A DNA stretch of 64,000 nt from Aplectana chamaeleonis (GCA_029168955.1 JAPDOI010001219.1:124001-188000); one strand, 5' to 3'. Shown: positions 1 to 11,992, counted from the stretch's first letter. A program made the numbers and translations. Notes: a model not told the origin generated them from the letters alone.

Positions 1-58
1 CAACCGAATGCTTTCGCCTCTAATCATCAACAAAGTTTTTCGAAAGGAAGTTATTTGC

Positions 59-361
59 ACTGTAGTAACTTATCTGGAGCCCAAAATTCCGGTCCGCATC
101 ATTGCGTCTCGACACACGCTTTGCAGCCGCACGCGCTCGAGTCAGTCGGGTTTCAGCGCCAAAAGCCGACTCGATGTGGCTTTTTATACAATTTTCTCCA
201 ATTTTTTCTTGAAGGTTTCCCGTTTCCAAAATCCACCTTACCTAGAGTGAGCAGATCGGCTGGCTGCGGCGCAGGTGAAGCTCTTCTGAATTGGGAGCGT
301 GCGGCCGCAAAGCGTGTCGAGACGCAATTGCGTACTGGAATTGGGCCCAGATAAGCACAGT
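59..361. repeat. TIR element (family D), copy 1
   Basis: Short inverted-repeat element about 300 bp long. The left end reads ACTGTAGTAACTTATCTGG and the right end, reverse-complemented, reads ACTGTGCTTATCTGGGCCC. A second copy lies at 14,274-14,587 with the same interior, including the GTCTCGACACGCTTTGCGG block in both arms. The ORFs across it are shadows of this palindrome. It is probably a non-autonomous DNA transposon; no target duplication could be fixed. Confidence 0.6.
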
Positions 362-1632
362 AAAGATAAAGTCATCTCAACGGAAAACACAAATTTAGCT
401 TATGCACTGTTCTGATTTTTACACATCAATAATGAATTATATTCTTTTAAATGAATGACTTCACAAGAGAAGCGGCTGCAAGTAGGAAATTATTGGACAT
501 ATTTCGATTCGATCAAGTGTGCCAAGAGTCCATGCAAGCTAAGAATCCATGCTGGTCCAGCCGCGAAAAGGAGTACTGTGGATCGGGGCAGCCCTTTGAA
601 ATTTTGACCGTTACTGGCTTGTAGTGGTACTCTGCTTAGACCCCCAAGTGCTCGATTTTCGCGGACTTGTATATATAGTCAAATTCGAAAGCCGAATTCC
701 GGTCCGCATTTGCGGACAACGGTTGTTGTATCACGCAATAGTAAGGTAATCGTGCCGGAATTCGGCTCTCGAGAACGACACTATGTTCTTTTTGTATGAA
801 TTTAAAATTTTGGCGAGAAAGAATTAGCTTGTAGGTGGATGGGAAAAAAGTGGGTGCGGGAAGGGTGATACGCGCCGCGCGCGGCGAGGATACAAGCGAC
901 GTTACGTTGCGTCGCGGCGTACCACCTTCGATCTCATCGATGCACCGTGGAGTCAACACAAACAAAGTGACTGCATTTCGGTTTAAGAGCGGTATTTGGA
1001 TGCCAGGACATCGCATCCTCATTGGTAATAGCCCAGAAATATGGCATTCGTAGTGATTTTTATTAGAACGTACCATATTTACAGAAATCAGGGCGCAAAA
1101 GAAGTCTTTTAAGTTATCGATAGACACTCGCTTCTATGAACCTCATTTATGTTGTGTTCCTTGCACTGAACCTATCTTATGAAAGTGTTCCCAAACATCT
1201 CGTTGAAGAGGAATTGACTCAATCCAATGCTTGCTGGTACGCTGCGACGCCGATGCGACACGCAACGCGCTTGCTCCCAGCTGCGCGCGGCGTACCACCC
1301 TGCTGCCGCCGCCCGGAAAAAGCAGATAGCTGTTGTGAGGTGATGTAGTATTTTCTAACGGAAGACTATGTGCAGTCTGTGTCGAAACGGAGTTCCCAGA
1401 TTCATGGCGAGACACTTTGCAGCGCATGCTGCTCCCCGCCCCCCGCTCCCCCGCTGTGCCTCAGAGCCAAGCACGGTTGTGTAATTACTCAACGGATGGT
1501 GAACATACTTTGAATAATATCGAAATTCTTCGTAAAAGTGTGTTCTGTTAGCATTTTTAATGAATAATTTAGAAACCAGCGAAGAGTTTCATCAGCTTTT
1601 ATTTTCTGATAATTATCGCAAAGTGCATTTAC
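362..1632. other. No gene recognised; one short palindrome
   Basis: The only structure seen is at about 684-783, where GCCGAATTCCGG and its complement face each other and the end resembles the tips of the element at 1,633-1,829. The open frames here have no recognisable domain. Confidence 0.4.
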
Positions 1633-1829
1633 ACTATCGTTCTCAGAGCCGAATTCCGGTCCGCAATTGCGGACTACGGCTACTGCATCATGCGACACAT
1701 GATACTCGTGCGGAGAGAAAGGCAGATCGTGCCGGGACCAAGTGGTCCGAGCACTATTATCACGTGTCTCATGATGCAACAGCCGTAGTCCGCAAATGCA
1801 GACCGCAATTGGGCCCCGAGAACAACAGT
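1633..1829. repeat. Palindromic MITE related to family D
   Basis: Inverted ends are ACTATCGTTCTC on the left and GAGAACAACAGT on the right. The arms share the TTCCGGTCCGCAATTGCGGA block with family D. It is about 200 bp long and nearly all palindrome, with a CATGATGC/GCATCATG inner pair. It is a likely non-autonomous DNA element. Confidence 0.55.
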
Positions 1830-3290
1830 ATCCTCTGTTTCCGAGTGTGATTTGTTTCCGTTCGTCGCGTGCGTCTGCGTGCGTACGCTGCGTCTCCTTC
1901 TCCCCACAACTTATCGCTGTCTCTACCCTCGCTCCGCACAAGCGCGCGAGGTAACAGAGTAAATCTGGCTTGGAACCAGAGGACACATTAGCCCTGCGGA
2001 GCTGTGACACGTCACTACGATTGGCGGCAGGGAGATTATAAGATTCTTGACCCAAAGGCAAATTTTAGGGGATATCGTTGAAACTTCGGGCCAAAAAATT
2101 AAACTTCAGGTTAGGGATCTTAGAACCCGAGAATTCTGGTTGGTAAGGAGGGACCGTAGTTTTGTCCGCTCACTTTACCGTGGTTTGAACTTCCTCAGGT
2201 GATAGTACAGGCGAAGCAATGAGAATAGGTCAAGTTCTAACTATACGGTCCGTTTTAAAGCGAAATGTTTGGTCGCCTGTGGACCCAGGACGTGCCTTCT
2301 CTGGAAAACTAGAAATTTGAATGCATGCAGTTTACAAGAGGTCCATCTTAAGACGAATAAGAAGCAGCTGATGGAAGATAGATACAATACATGCAACCCA
2401 TGCTCAAGTTAATTGCAAGACAACCGTTGGCGAAACGTATTGCATTGTGTTTCATGCACATCGATCTCCAACCGGTCGCTTCTACTTCGCCTGATGATGC
2501 GCTAACTTTGATGAACTACACTATACCACCTATGCCGCTTATGATTGAAAACATTTGGGGTTGGCAATACAAGTTGGGAGTCTGTTGCCACTGTCAATGT
2601 TTTAGCATTCAGAGTCTATATCTTAGACTAATTCCCAATGTTCATTCCAGGCGGTTGGCCATTAATGGATTGATGACGACTATGCTTATAGCCTGTCGCA
2701 AGTTACCAATGGCAACATTCTGAAAAGTATATCAATCAACCAAGTTGTACGGTTCCAAGGTAAGTCATGTTTCTAGCCTATAATTAACTCACATTCTTTA
2801 AAATTCGTTCTGTGTAGAATGCGACCGCATGAATTTGCACCCGGCATGCTACACACGCGCATAAGTTTAGCTATTAGTTTGAAGCTATCCTCTGTAGAAC
2901 GTCGGAATTCTCACGACTAATAGCGCGAGCGACTATGCTCCCTCTGTCTGTCATGCGCTCTCTCATTGTCTCTAACCTACGCACCACCACGCGTAGAAAT
3001 CATGAGAATTTCGGGGTTTTATAGCCTTTAACATCGCAGAGGTGGCCTTCATTTTTTCGACCGGTAGGAATAGGTGGTAGGTCACTGCGGGAGGTGACTG
3101 TCGATACCCAGATTCAGGCAAGGTCGACAGCTCCGCCTCCCTCTCCACCAGGCCCGAAGTATCGTGGAGAGGCTGCATACCCTACTTCAGTGAACAATAT
3201 TATTGGAGTCCCACACCACTTTCGATGTTTTTCTTGCCGTAACTGTAGTTTGAGGTTGCAGTACACGTCAATGTATCTCTTCTAAAGGCG
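1830..3290. other. No gene or repeat recognised
   Basis: The longest open frame (2,391-2,723, 110 residues) has no recognisable domain and no convincing splice context. Nothing else could be supported. Confidence 0.4.
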
Positions 3291-3499
3291 CTGAGTTGAT
3301 TGCAAAACGCTTGGCTCCGGGCGAGATCAAGCAGCATATTCCCTTTATAGGAGCACATTACCGCACTGCACCACCGAAGCTGAGAAAAAAGTGAGAGCGG
3401 AGCAGTGGCATCGGTGGTGCAGTGCCATACGGCGCTCTCCCGGAAGGGAATTATTCTGATTGAATCTTTCCTGGAGCCAAGCGTCTGCGATCAACTTAG
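3291..3499. repeat. Palindromic MITE, about 209 bp
   Basis: The ends are CTGAGTTGATTGC on the left and, reverse-complemented, CTAAGTTGATCGC on the right. The arms continue through ACGCTTGGCTCC and a CACCACCGA/TCGGTGGTG inner pair. A target duplication is not clear. Confidence 0.6.
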
Positions 3500-3912
3500 C
3501 AACTTGTGTAAATATCATTAAGGACTGAAAAAAGTTGCTCTATTACCAATGATGGCTTTCTGTTAGGCTTGAGTCGAGTCAGCATTTGCTCTTCGTACTG
3601 GGAAGCTCTTAGAAGAAGTTGGCAATTATGCAAGGGGTTCTGATCCGAGCTCGCTAGGTCGTTTTTTTCGCTCTGTTTTCTAGGAAGGGGCAGTACAATT
3701 TTGCCGCACGGTTAAGCATGACGCTATGACCGGTTCACCTCCTCCCTACCATCTTGGGCGCCACGCTAGTGCAGCACCAACTGCGGTTTTCTGTCTCGAA
3801 GAGGGGTGTTATGCCTGGGATTCGAAAACCCTGCGGAATTTGCTCGCTGTAGCGAGTGCCTGTCCAGCGACGGGTGCCAGCGACAGCGAGAGAGTGTTCA
3901 ATCCACTTTTGA

Positions 3913-4549
3913 AGGCAACATACACCCTCAAAAACATGGTCGAGATAACATCATAAATATGCCCGCACGGCCCCTACCATGTCGTCAGCGACGATTGCAG
4001 CGCTGAAAACCATCCAAAATGACAGTATTTGAGCATTCCCGTCTCGCAAGCCTGTATTTTTCCACCCCTTCGAGTAACAGAGTGAGAATGGATGCTTGGG
4101 AAGACATGAGATAATAGAGAGTGATAGCGCTATCAAAAGGGGGTGCACGAGAGAAATAGCTTGAACTACTTGAATATTACATATCCACATACCCATAATC
4201 TCTCGTCCACCTTCGTAAATGCCGCTCTACTCCGTCTGGCTTTTAAAATGGAGTATTTCATCGGCAAACAGACATGTTATGATCAGGTAAATCGAGCTAT
4301 TTCTCTCGTGCACTCCCTTTTGAGTGCTATCACTCGAAGTTATCACATGTTTTATCAAGTTTAACTTTTCATTCTGTTACTCGAAGGGCTGGGAAAATAC
4401 GGGCGTGTGAGATAGGATTGCTGAACTACTGTCAAATACTGCCATTCTGAGGTTTTCAACGCTTCAAACGTCGTCTAAGACATGGTAGGTGCCGTTCGAG
4501 CCTATTTATGCTAATATCTTGACCACGTTTACGAGCGTGTGTGTTGCCT
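3913..4549. repeat. T-1: TTAA-flanked foldback element, long-tip subtype
   Basis: The left tip AGGCAACATACACCCTC follows TTGA, and the right tip is the complement of AGGCAACACACACGCTCG followed by TTAA. Most of the element folds back on itself: the ACATGGTCGAGATAACAT end pairs with the far end, and a GTGCACGAGAGAAATAGCT block near 4,145 is inverted near 4,300. It shares AGGCA...CACG tips with the other T elements, and no ORF in it is meaningful. Confidence 0.6.
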
Positions 4550-5275
4550 TTAAGGGCTCTGCAGAGTTGTCCCGCCCGGCGGCATGTCGCCGAGCGAGAG
4601 GCTGCTTTCGCGGCGACGAAAACACTCTGAAGGGGTCTGCAGAGTTGCACCGACCGGCGGCTGGTCTCCCAGCGTCAGCCTTGACGCGGCGACAAAAATG
4701 TTCCCGAACTTTATTGCCGCCGCGTCGGTTGCCGCTCGCTGGCAGTGACGCAGGACCGCCGCTGCATCAAAACACTGCGGTGCCCCCTCGTCGCCCTACA
4801 CGCCGCGTCGGTCGCCTTCGTCGCTGAATGTAATCGATATTCCATCACTCAGCTCTGTTCGTCGCTGCGAGCAACGCCACGCCTTCAACTCTGCTGACCC
4901 ACCCCTGGAGTGGTTACCGCGTCGCTGCCCTCGCCCGCTGCGTGGGCGCCCCACTCTGCAACACTGCCGTATCGCAGCGGGAGTCGTCGCGGCGCAACTC
5001 TGCAGAGCCCTTTAAGCGGCCTGGAGAGTTCAAGTCGCGGCGTTGCTCGCAGCGACGAACTAGATGACGTAATATCGATTGCATTCGGCGACGGGGGCAA
5101 CCGACGCAACGTGAAGGGCGACAAGGGGCATTTCAGAGTGCTTTGACGCCGCGACGGCCCTGCTTCACTGTTAGCGAGCGGCAACCGACGCCGCGACAAT
5201 AAAGTTCAAAATCATTTTTGTCGCCGCGTCAAGACGGACGCTCGGCGACTACTCGTTTGTCTCTGCAACTCTCTT
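4550..5275. repeat. GC-rich foldback
   Basis: Two GC-rich arms (about 4,550-4,890 and 4,990-5,270) are inverted copies. GGCTCTGCAGAGTTG near 4,556 faces CAACTCTGCAGAGCC near 4,998. The blocks carrying TTTATTGCCGCCGCGTCGG and GTTGCCGCTCGCTG reappear complemented on the right. Its base composition differs sharply from the AT-rich surroundings. The open frames on both strands follow from the lack of TAA/TAG in GC-rich DNA. Confidence 0.55.
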
Positions 5276-6016
5276 TATGCTAGGTGTTTCATGGCCCTAT
5301 GCGAGAGCGACTTCGCATTGCTTAGCAACTGCGACAGGCCTATCATGGAGTGTAGCAATGGCCCTGTAATTAGATTGAAGCTCCACTGTGCATTTTTTCA
5401 ATGGTTAAGGAGAGAGGTCGTTAAAGTTTCATCCATATCCAGTAATTCGGATAACGTTCCGAGCGTGTTTGTCAATGGGAGGGGGGGGCGTCACTCCGCT
5501 CGGAAATCGCGTAACGCCACGCTTGCTGGATTGGAAAATGAACGTATTCAGCTTTTTTGTAATGTTCCGCAAGTTTTCTGCGTTTTTAGTCGAAAACAGT
5601 TTGTAGGTATAGCTTAGGTTGCTAGGAGGAGTCCGGGCGGAGTAAGCAGCGGAGCGGTCGGTTATGGTTAAATATAACAGTGATAAGGAGATTTTGACAT
5701 GACAAGCCCGATAAGCCTTCCTTCGACCGGCTCAAAATGAGCGGCCTAGGTTATAGAAGGACACCTCCAGCTTCCATTCTGTTTCGGCGATCAAGGCTAC
5801 GGCCCCTCCCAACCACATTTAAGCGTCAGAGCCCAGGCTAGATCCTTGTCACCCGAGCGCGCCCTCTCTAACAGGGCCCTCAGAGCGGCATCGCTGCCAA
5901 ACTCAGAGCGAAAACCGGCCGTGGTTTCGTGATGTCGCAGCATTCTCGACTCGCGACGAACCAGTGAAAAGTTTCACCTTTGGCAACTTTGTACTAGCTA
6001 AAGCGATCGCCGTTAA
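5276..6016. repeat. Mostly unassigned; family G repeat at about 5,637-5,770
   Basis: The part at 5,637-5,770 matches 55,727-55,850 in order: GTC GGGCGGAG, then CAATAAGCC-like, then TTCGACCGGC CAAAATGAG, then CTAGG TATA. A shorter relative lies near 43,360-43,440. The rest of the stretch, including the 108-residue ORF at 5,291-5,617, holds nothing I recognise. Confidence 0.4.
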
Positions 6017-6514
6017 AGGCAGCAGACACGCTCGAAAAAGTTGTCGAGATAACTACGTTACTGGAGTCGCATGGCTCCTAGTAGACTGCTCACGCAGTTG
6101 GAAGCGTCAAAAAAAGGGGTCAAAACTACTAAATTTCAGCAATGTAATTCGAAAAATTTCTGCAACCCCGCCCCTGACCATCTGCAACCCAGCCCAAAAA
6201 TACAAACTCGCCCAGACTGATAGTATTAATACGGTCACTTTGGCTGGTTTTCGATGCTTCTAACGAGGTGAACGTTCCAGTACAGGCTGTAGGAGTATAT
6301 CAGCTTCTCTATCTCGACCGTTATGTTGCTGATATTCGCTGTTTCAACCGCGCGCCATAAAACTCGTCCACTTTCACCTGATAACAGAATAACCGTTATT
6401 CCTCCATTTTCACACAGTTTTCGTTTGTTTCTTCGTCAGTTCCCAATACAACCAGCTCCAAACCTTTGATTCATGACATGAAATCGATACCATTTTTGAG
6501 TGTGTCTGCTGCCT
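6017..6514. repeat. T-2: TTAA-flanked element, long-tip subtype
   Basis: Both sides carry TTAA (6,013-6,016 and 6,515-6,518). The tips are AGGCAGCAGACACGCTCG on the left and, reverse-complemented, AGGCAGCAGACACACTC on the right. It is 498 bp long and non-coding. Confidence 0.65.
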
Positions 6515-6556
6515 TTAAATAGGGCCGGAAATGTTTCCAAACGCGCGTTGGATCCC

Positions 6557-7506
6557 TTCTTCTTCTTCTTTGCAGCCACATAGAGGGTTTTGTCATAGGC
6601 GGAGGAACTGGGCGACCAGTAGTGGATTCGTCCATAGGTCCATTGGTGTCAGCGTGGTAGGTCTCTCCGGACAGTTGAATAAATGTGCGGTATCATGGCC
6701 GACGATACCGCAGTCCGGGCACACATCAGATTTGCTGCTGTCAATCTTGCTGACATAAGACATTAGCATTGTAGAGTGACCACAGCGTAATGATGCGAGC
6801 GTGCATCTCGCCCTTCTTCCGAGTTGAGACTCTGAGGTGCAGACGGGGGCGGTATATCTCCTAATATAGGATTTATGGCCACCTTCTTCACAAGATGACA
6901 CCGTACGAACTTCTGGTGTGCTCCTCGCGCAAAAGACGGAGTCGTTCTTGCTGTGAGTCGTGCCATCTTTGCAAATTGACTTTGTTTGGAGCATCGGCGA
7001 ATGGCTTTCTTATACTTCTCTCTCTCACGGGGTTTAGCACTCTCCACGACGGGTGATTTGGTTGCTTTATAATGTTAATGCGGAATTGCTGGGCCTGGAG
7101 CTGACAGTGCTCCTTCACTGGTAATAGACGGGTCTCAGCATGCAGGTGCTCGATTGGGGAACTCCTTGCACATCCGGTGGCGATACGGAGAGCAGCATTT
7201 TGTACTCGTTGCATCTTTGTCCAGGAGGATTCTGAGACGAGATGCTGCCAAACCGGTGCGGCGTACTCCAGGGCGGGCTGCAGAATTGCCTTATACGTTG
7301 TGAGTATAGTCTCCTTGCTGCTACCCCACGAAGTGCCGCCCAGGGCCCTGAGAACGTTGAGCTTAGCTTTAACGACTGCCTGCTTCTGCTCGGTATTCTT
7401 ATGAAACTTGAGTGACGGATCGAGCACAAGACCGAGCAGCTTTGGAAAGCGAGCAGCCGGCAAACGGTCTCCATCCAGGAGACATAAGATACCAGGAGAC
7501 ATACCA
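6557..7506 (-). mobile_element. 5'-truncated LINE-A copy with perfect 14-bp target duplication
   Basis: A retrotransposon relic on the - strand. Its 3' end is a (TTC)n run on the + strand at about 6,557 and it reads upstream to 7,506. The exact 14-mer GCGCGTTGGATCCC flanks it at 6,543-6,556 and 7,507-7,520, as expected for target-primed insertion. The retained protein covers the region after the reverse transcriptase (LPAARFPKLLGL, then EYAAPVWQHLV, then GCARSSPIEHLHAETR) and the C-terminal CPDCG..H..HLFNCP finger with LWTNP. It is about 80-90% like the C-terminal part of the copy at 26,199-29,632 by eye. At least one frameshift near 6,890-6,990 breaks it. The last ~30 bp at the 5' junction do not match the family and contain a tandem TATGTCTCCTGG-like duplication, possibly filler DNA. 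Confidence 0.9.
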
Positions 7507-7643
7507 GCGCGTTGGATCCCAAACGGATTATCATGATTGGAACGAGTCTCATTGTTTACACCCATGAAAACTCGTCCCGAGGCATGGAAACGAAGCGAGT
7601 GATATGAGCTGAGCTTCAGGGTAAAATCTAGCGTCATGTTTAA

Positions 7644-7802
7644 ATTGTAGTTTTCAATCAAGATTTCTTTTCTCATTCCAGCGTTGTGGTGGCTCTCGTG
7701 GAGGTTTCAGAGAAGTGCCTTGTTAATACCCACGCCAAAGGTGCCACCGTCATGCTCAAGGACATCAAGATGGCTAGTCGCATGCGGGATGGATGCGTAT
7801 AA
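7644..7802 (+). pseudogene. Histone H3-like relic (C-terminal half)
   Basis: In one frame ending at the TAA at 7,800-7,802, the residues follow the histone H3 fold region in order. There is a NQDFF counterpart of the H3 AQDF segment, SSVVVALVEVSEKCLV matching H3 SSAVMALQEASEAYLV, then HAKGATVMLKDIKMASRMR matching HAKRVTIMPKDIQLARRIR. About eight to ten residues between these blocks (the H3 FEDTNLC region) are missing. In-frame stops lie just upstream, before 7,644. A weak CGTCCCGAGG match near 7,573 may be the H3 RPGT segment. It reads as a decayed, intronless H3 or H3-variant copy; a divergent centromeric H3 is less likely. Confidence 0.55.
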
Positions 7803-8199
7803 TGGGTCTCGGAAGTGAAATTGTACCCCTTTTTATGTGTGAATTCTGTAGTTGAATCGATTACTTTCGTATAAAAGTTAATCCAGTGAACAAAAAGTTC
7901 CATTCTGTCTTCAAACACCACAAAGAAAGTTGAAGTCCGCTGCCACGGTTAAGGATCCAAAGGTAGAGTGGTATGGATAAAAAGATAAGTGCAGATTAAA
8001 TAAGCAGCACAGGCTGACAGCTATGACGAGCCAATTGACTCATCGATATTCCTCGGCACTCAGTCCATTTTGCGTTTAGTTCGGTACCCCCAAACCCTAT
8101 GTGAGGCCTATGTCTTACAAGGGAATTACTTCAAACCAGCCTGGCCATTGCGGATGAAATGTAATTTTCTAGAACGATTTTAGACGTAGATTTCGAATA
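7803..8199. other. Nothing recognised
   Basis: No gene, tip motif or internal palindrome could be supported here. Confidence 0.4.
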
Positions 8200-8790
8200 T
8201 TGTCTTCATAGTTGCCTGAAACCTCTAAAAAAGTTACACGCATTTTTCAAAGCCTGGCTTCAAGATGAGGGTACCCATCATGAAATTTTAAGGATGCTTC
8301 CAAAAAATTCGCATTTCGCTCAAAGTTTGTACGTAGGGGTAATCAAGCAAGGGTACTGAACACGAATCTGGTTTCCGTTTTCCAAAGTACAGAGGTTTAC
8401 TGTAGGTTAAGGTATGTGCCATGCTAATTAGGAGGCAAAAGCTACCTTCATAATTCGAACATCGACTTCGTATTCAACTGCCCGAAGAACCCTTGCATAG
8501 AAACTGACCAAACTACCCTACACTCCACCGCAATCTGTCAGAAATCGACAGCTGACCTCTAATCAGATCCGTGTTTAGCACTCCGAATATTTCCACAGAG
8601 AAACAATTCCAGTCACATCTATCGTAGAAATACGGAGATCCCGAAAGACGCGTTTAGCCTCAAAAATTTTCTCCGCTGCAAAGCTTTGAGCGAATCAAGT
8701 CCAAAACATCGAAAAATCGACAAACCCAGATTCGTGATCAGCTCCCCAATTAACTCCTGAGAGAACTTAAAGTAAAGTCCGGATCATTGT
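8200..8790. repeat. Family I dispersed repeat, partly inverted
   Basis: The part at about 8,210-8,440 resembles 60,400-60,625: CTCAAA-TTTGT-GGGTAA, then CTGAA.ACG.ATCTGG, then GAGGTTTACTGTAGGTTA. An inverted relative of the CACGAATCTGG block lies near 8,730, so this may be an old foldback. Boundaries are uncertain. Confidence 0.4.
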
Positions 8791-9543
8791 TACAAAATAA
8801 TTTCAGAACCCTTTAATTTGTATAAATTACTGCTCAACCGAAAATCCGTCCAAGTCCGAAACGCTATCACTCTGTGTGAAGTTCGGGAAATGTGATTGCA
8901 CCCAAGCTTTCTCAGGGAGGAATTTTTGCCGCTGAATACTATTATGTGCTCCGTTTTCAGACTTCCTAAAGACTAATGCGCTATCTGGAAGGTACAAGCG
9001 GTACGCGGATTCGGCGATGAGCGCCTATTACTTTACAGTGTGGTTTTTTAGGCAGCTGCGAAGAGCGCAGTCGGATTCTACCTCGAAAACGGTTTAGGAA
9101 AAGTACCTGTCCTCCTGAATGGACGGGGTGATTAATAGTAGCTTCCTTGTTAGGTATATCTACGTATTCTCACGCGCCATACAGGCTGTGCATGACTGTG
9201 GCTTTGCATTTTTCATGCGCTATTCCACTCCATTATGTGGGCAGTCCCGCAACCTGCAGTGGCGCAGTGCGATGTCGCGCTGTTCTCGCTCCCGGCATGT
9301 TGGCCTGGTTCGCCTTCGGCAGACACTCTAAGTTTTGTTAACACCGTGTTACTACAGCCCCTGATGTTGTGTAGCGATTCTCCACACGTTTCGCTCAGTA
9401 AGCATTCCTCCGTGATTGATTGTCCAGCAGCGCCTTATCGGCTGATTAAACAAATCAGCACAACAGTCATCCGAACTTTTCACTCGGCTGAAGGGGGTTT
9501 ACTACGGGCCCTCCTGTTCGTGCGCCAGCACCACGAAGAAGCC
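8791..9543. other. No gene recognised
   Basis: ORFs at 9,119-9,331, 9,147-9,341 and 9,235-9,564 overlap in different frames and show no domain. Nothing else stands out before the foldback at 9,544. Confidence 0.4.
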
Positions 9544-11324
9544 CTGTTCGTCAACCACTGTTAATATCAATATTCCTGTATTATGTGCTGCTACTTATTA
9601 AATCCATTCACAGTGCGGATAAATTTTCCTATTTTCGATAATTTCCGAGTATTTATGTAATAATTTATTTATTTACTTATAGCCATTTTTTTTAATTTGT
9701 TAATTCAATAATGTATTTGCTGACCATCCATTTCATAAATAATTTATGATTTTTCACTCATCCGTTCTTCAATATATGCCCTTCAGAAATTACTGAATTA
9801 TTTAGCTGTTTATTCAAAAAAAATTGCATTTGCCAAATAATTCATAAAGTCACGGCATTTCATTCACTACAAATAATCTTGCAGTTGGTGCTTGATGGCC
9901 ATAATTAAGGCCGCATTTCCTGAAAGCATTATTTAAGGTTTTGTAATAGTAAAATAAAATCAATTAATGAGCACATTTTCATCTCGAAATAATAAGTAGC
10001 AGATGATGAATAATATTTCGATCAAGAGAGTTTGTTCTACTACAACTGCTTTTCGATGCTTTATCACGGTTTCCACCTCAAATGTGTATAATATAATATT
10101 CGTTCATGATGGAATGTTGTAGTTAATTTGTTGAGTTCCCTGAGTATCTTGTCCCTACTTCATCACTTTTTACTTCATTTGATTTCTCATATTCTACCCA
10201 CAACGCTGACCATCCTGTTTTCGCAATCGGTTCAGAGGTTTGCTACGGTTGTCGCGATTGCCAGAAGCGTGAACCTCTTGCTATACTTTCGAAAACGGTG
10301 TCGAATTTGTTGTAATCCGAGTCATTGCCTAATTTCTCATTTTGTTTCTCCGTATTTGTCAACATAACCTGTGTGTATGTATTCTACTCATAATTTTTTA
10401 TGCGACATTCCTACGTGCCTTAAATTGCGTCTGATCGGAACTCGAGCAAAACAAAATGCTTAATCTCCTGAGCTCCTATATGGCCGAATCCGAATTCTCG
10501 AAATTTCGGTAATCCGAAATTTAATTTTTCCCAAACTTCGCCCAGAGGTAACTACGAGAGCCGAACACGAAACCTCGGTATCTTCCCGATTTTTTCGGTC
10601 CTATACGGTAAGCTACGGTAGGGACAACACCTTTTTACTACTTCAACCCACTGTTTTGAGAATATGGATTTTCAGCATCTCATTTGGGGATGGTGAGCGT
10701 TGTGCGTAGAATATGAGAAATCAAATGAAGTCACAAGTGATGAAGTATTGACAAGATAGTCAGGAAACTCTTACAAGTATTGTACGCATTTGAGGTGGAA
10801 ACCGTGATAAAATATTGAAAAGCAGTCGTAGTAGAACAAACTCTCTTGATCGAAATATTATTCATCATCTGCTTCTTATTTCGATATAAAAAATGTGCTC
10901 ATTAAAAGATTTTATTTTACTATTATAAAACCCAAATTAATGCTTCTAAGAAATGTGGCCTTAATTATGGCCATCAAGCACCAACTGCGAGATTATTTGG
11001 AGTAAATGAAACGCTGTGACTCAATGAATATTTTGGCATATGCGAAAATTGTTGAGTGAACAGCTAAATAATTGAATAATTTTTGAAGGGCATTTATTGA
11101 AAAATGGATGAGTGAAAAATCATAAATTATTCATGAAATGGATGGTCAGTAAATACATTATTGAGTTAACAAATTAAAAAAATGGATATAAGTAAATAAA
11201 TAAATTATTGCACAAATAATCGGAAATTATCGAAAATAGGAAAACTTACCCACACTGTGAATGGATGTAATAAGTAGCAGCACATAATACAGGAATATTG
11301 ATATTAACAGTGGTTGACGAACAG
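9544..11324. repeat. Long foldback, arms about 650 bp
   Basis: The outer ends are CTGTTCGTCAACCACTG (9,544) and its exact complement ending at 11,324. The arms run to about 10,220 and back from about 10,680. They pair through TATTATGTGCTGCTACTTATTA, GGCCATAATTAAGGCC-like, CTCTCTTGATCGAAATATT and ATTTGATTTCTCATATTCTAC blocks, with scattered substitutions and small gaps. The loop (about 450 bp) is unpaired. There is no coding sequence. It is probably a foldback transposon; if transcribed it would make a long hairpin RNA. Confidence 0.8.
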
Positions 11325-11397
11325 TAGCAGTGCAGAAGTTATTATGCCGCGAAAAAATCAGGTGGTAGCGGAGGTATCCCATCACCTCATCGATTAA

Positions 11398-11844
11398 AGG
11401 CAGTGTTCACGATAAATCTCGTTCTCGAAGTCTCGGTTTGACACACTAAGTTGGCAGATGCTGGAGAGGATAGGGTCGAAGAAAGCAGCGAAAACTGGCC
11501 AGAAATCAATAAAAACGGCTTTGAAAGCTATCCCGGTGCGCCTACCTATCCCGGTCCGCCCCCCAATCTGACGAGCTTGTGGCGCCGCACACGTTTCGAT
11601 GGCAAATTACCAAGCAACTCTGCAGCGATTAGCATGATCGATTCGTGCAGATTTCGCGATTAGGGCGCGCTTGCCGAAATCAGCAGGGCCCATGATTCTC
11701 GTCCACGCCCTGAATATAGAAACCGTTATTTTGACTTATTCTGGACGTTTTTCCTCGCTGTTTCTTCACTATTAGTTACCTCACGACCAAACGATCCCAT
11801 TTTTGGGTCGAACTCCAGTGCGATATTCATCGTGAACACTGCCT
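11398..11844. repeat. T-3: TTAA-flanked element, short-tip subtype
   Basis: TTAA occurs at 11,394-11,397 and 11,845-11,848. The tips are AGGCAGTGTTCACGAT at the left and the complement at the right. It is 447 bp long. The 70-residue ORF inside shows no domain. Confidence 0.7.
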
Positions 11845-11992
11845 TTAACGGGCATGCCCGGGCTTGGGGCCGAACTACCACTTGACCAGCCCGTTCAACC
11901 CTTATCAATCGCGCCGCAATGCACCGGCCGGCCTGCCAAGCTCCTCCCTGCGAGTTGCTCGGGCATAGAGGGTACTGTGCCTTTAACGTTAA

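Noticed and set aside
4489..5199. Protein genes in GC-rich ORFs on both strands
   Set aside because: They lie within a GC-rich palindrome; mirror-image frames explain the open stretches.
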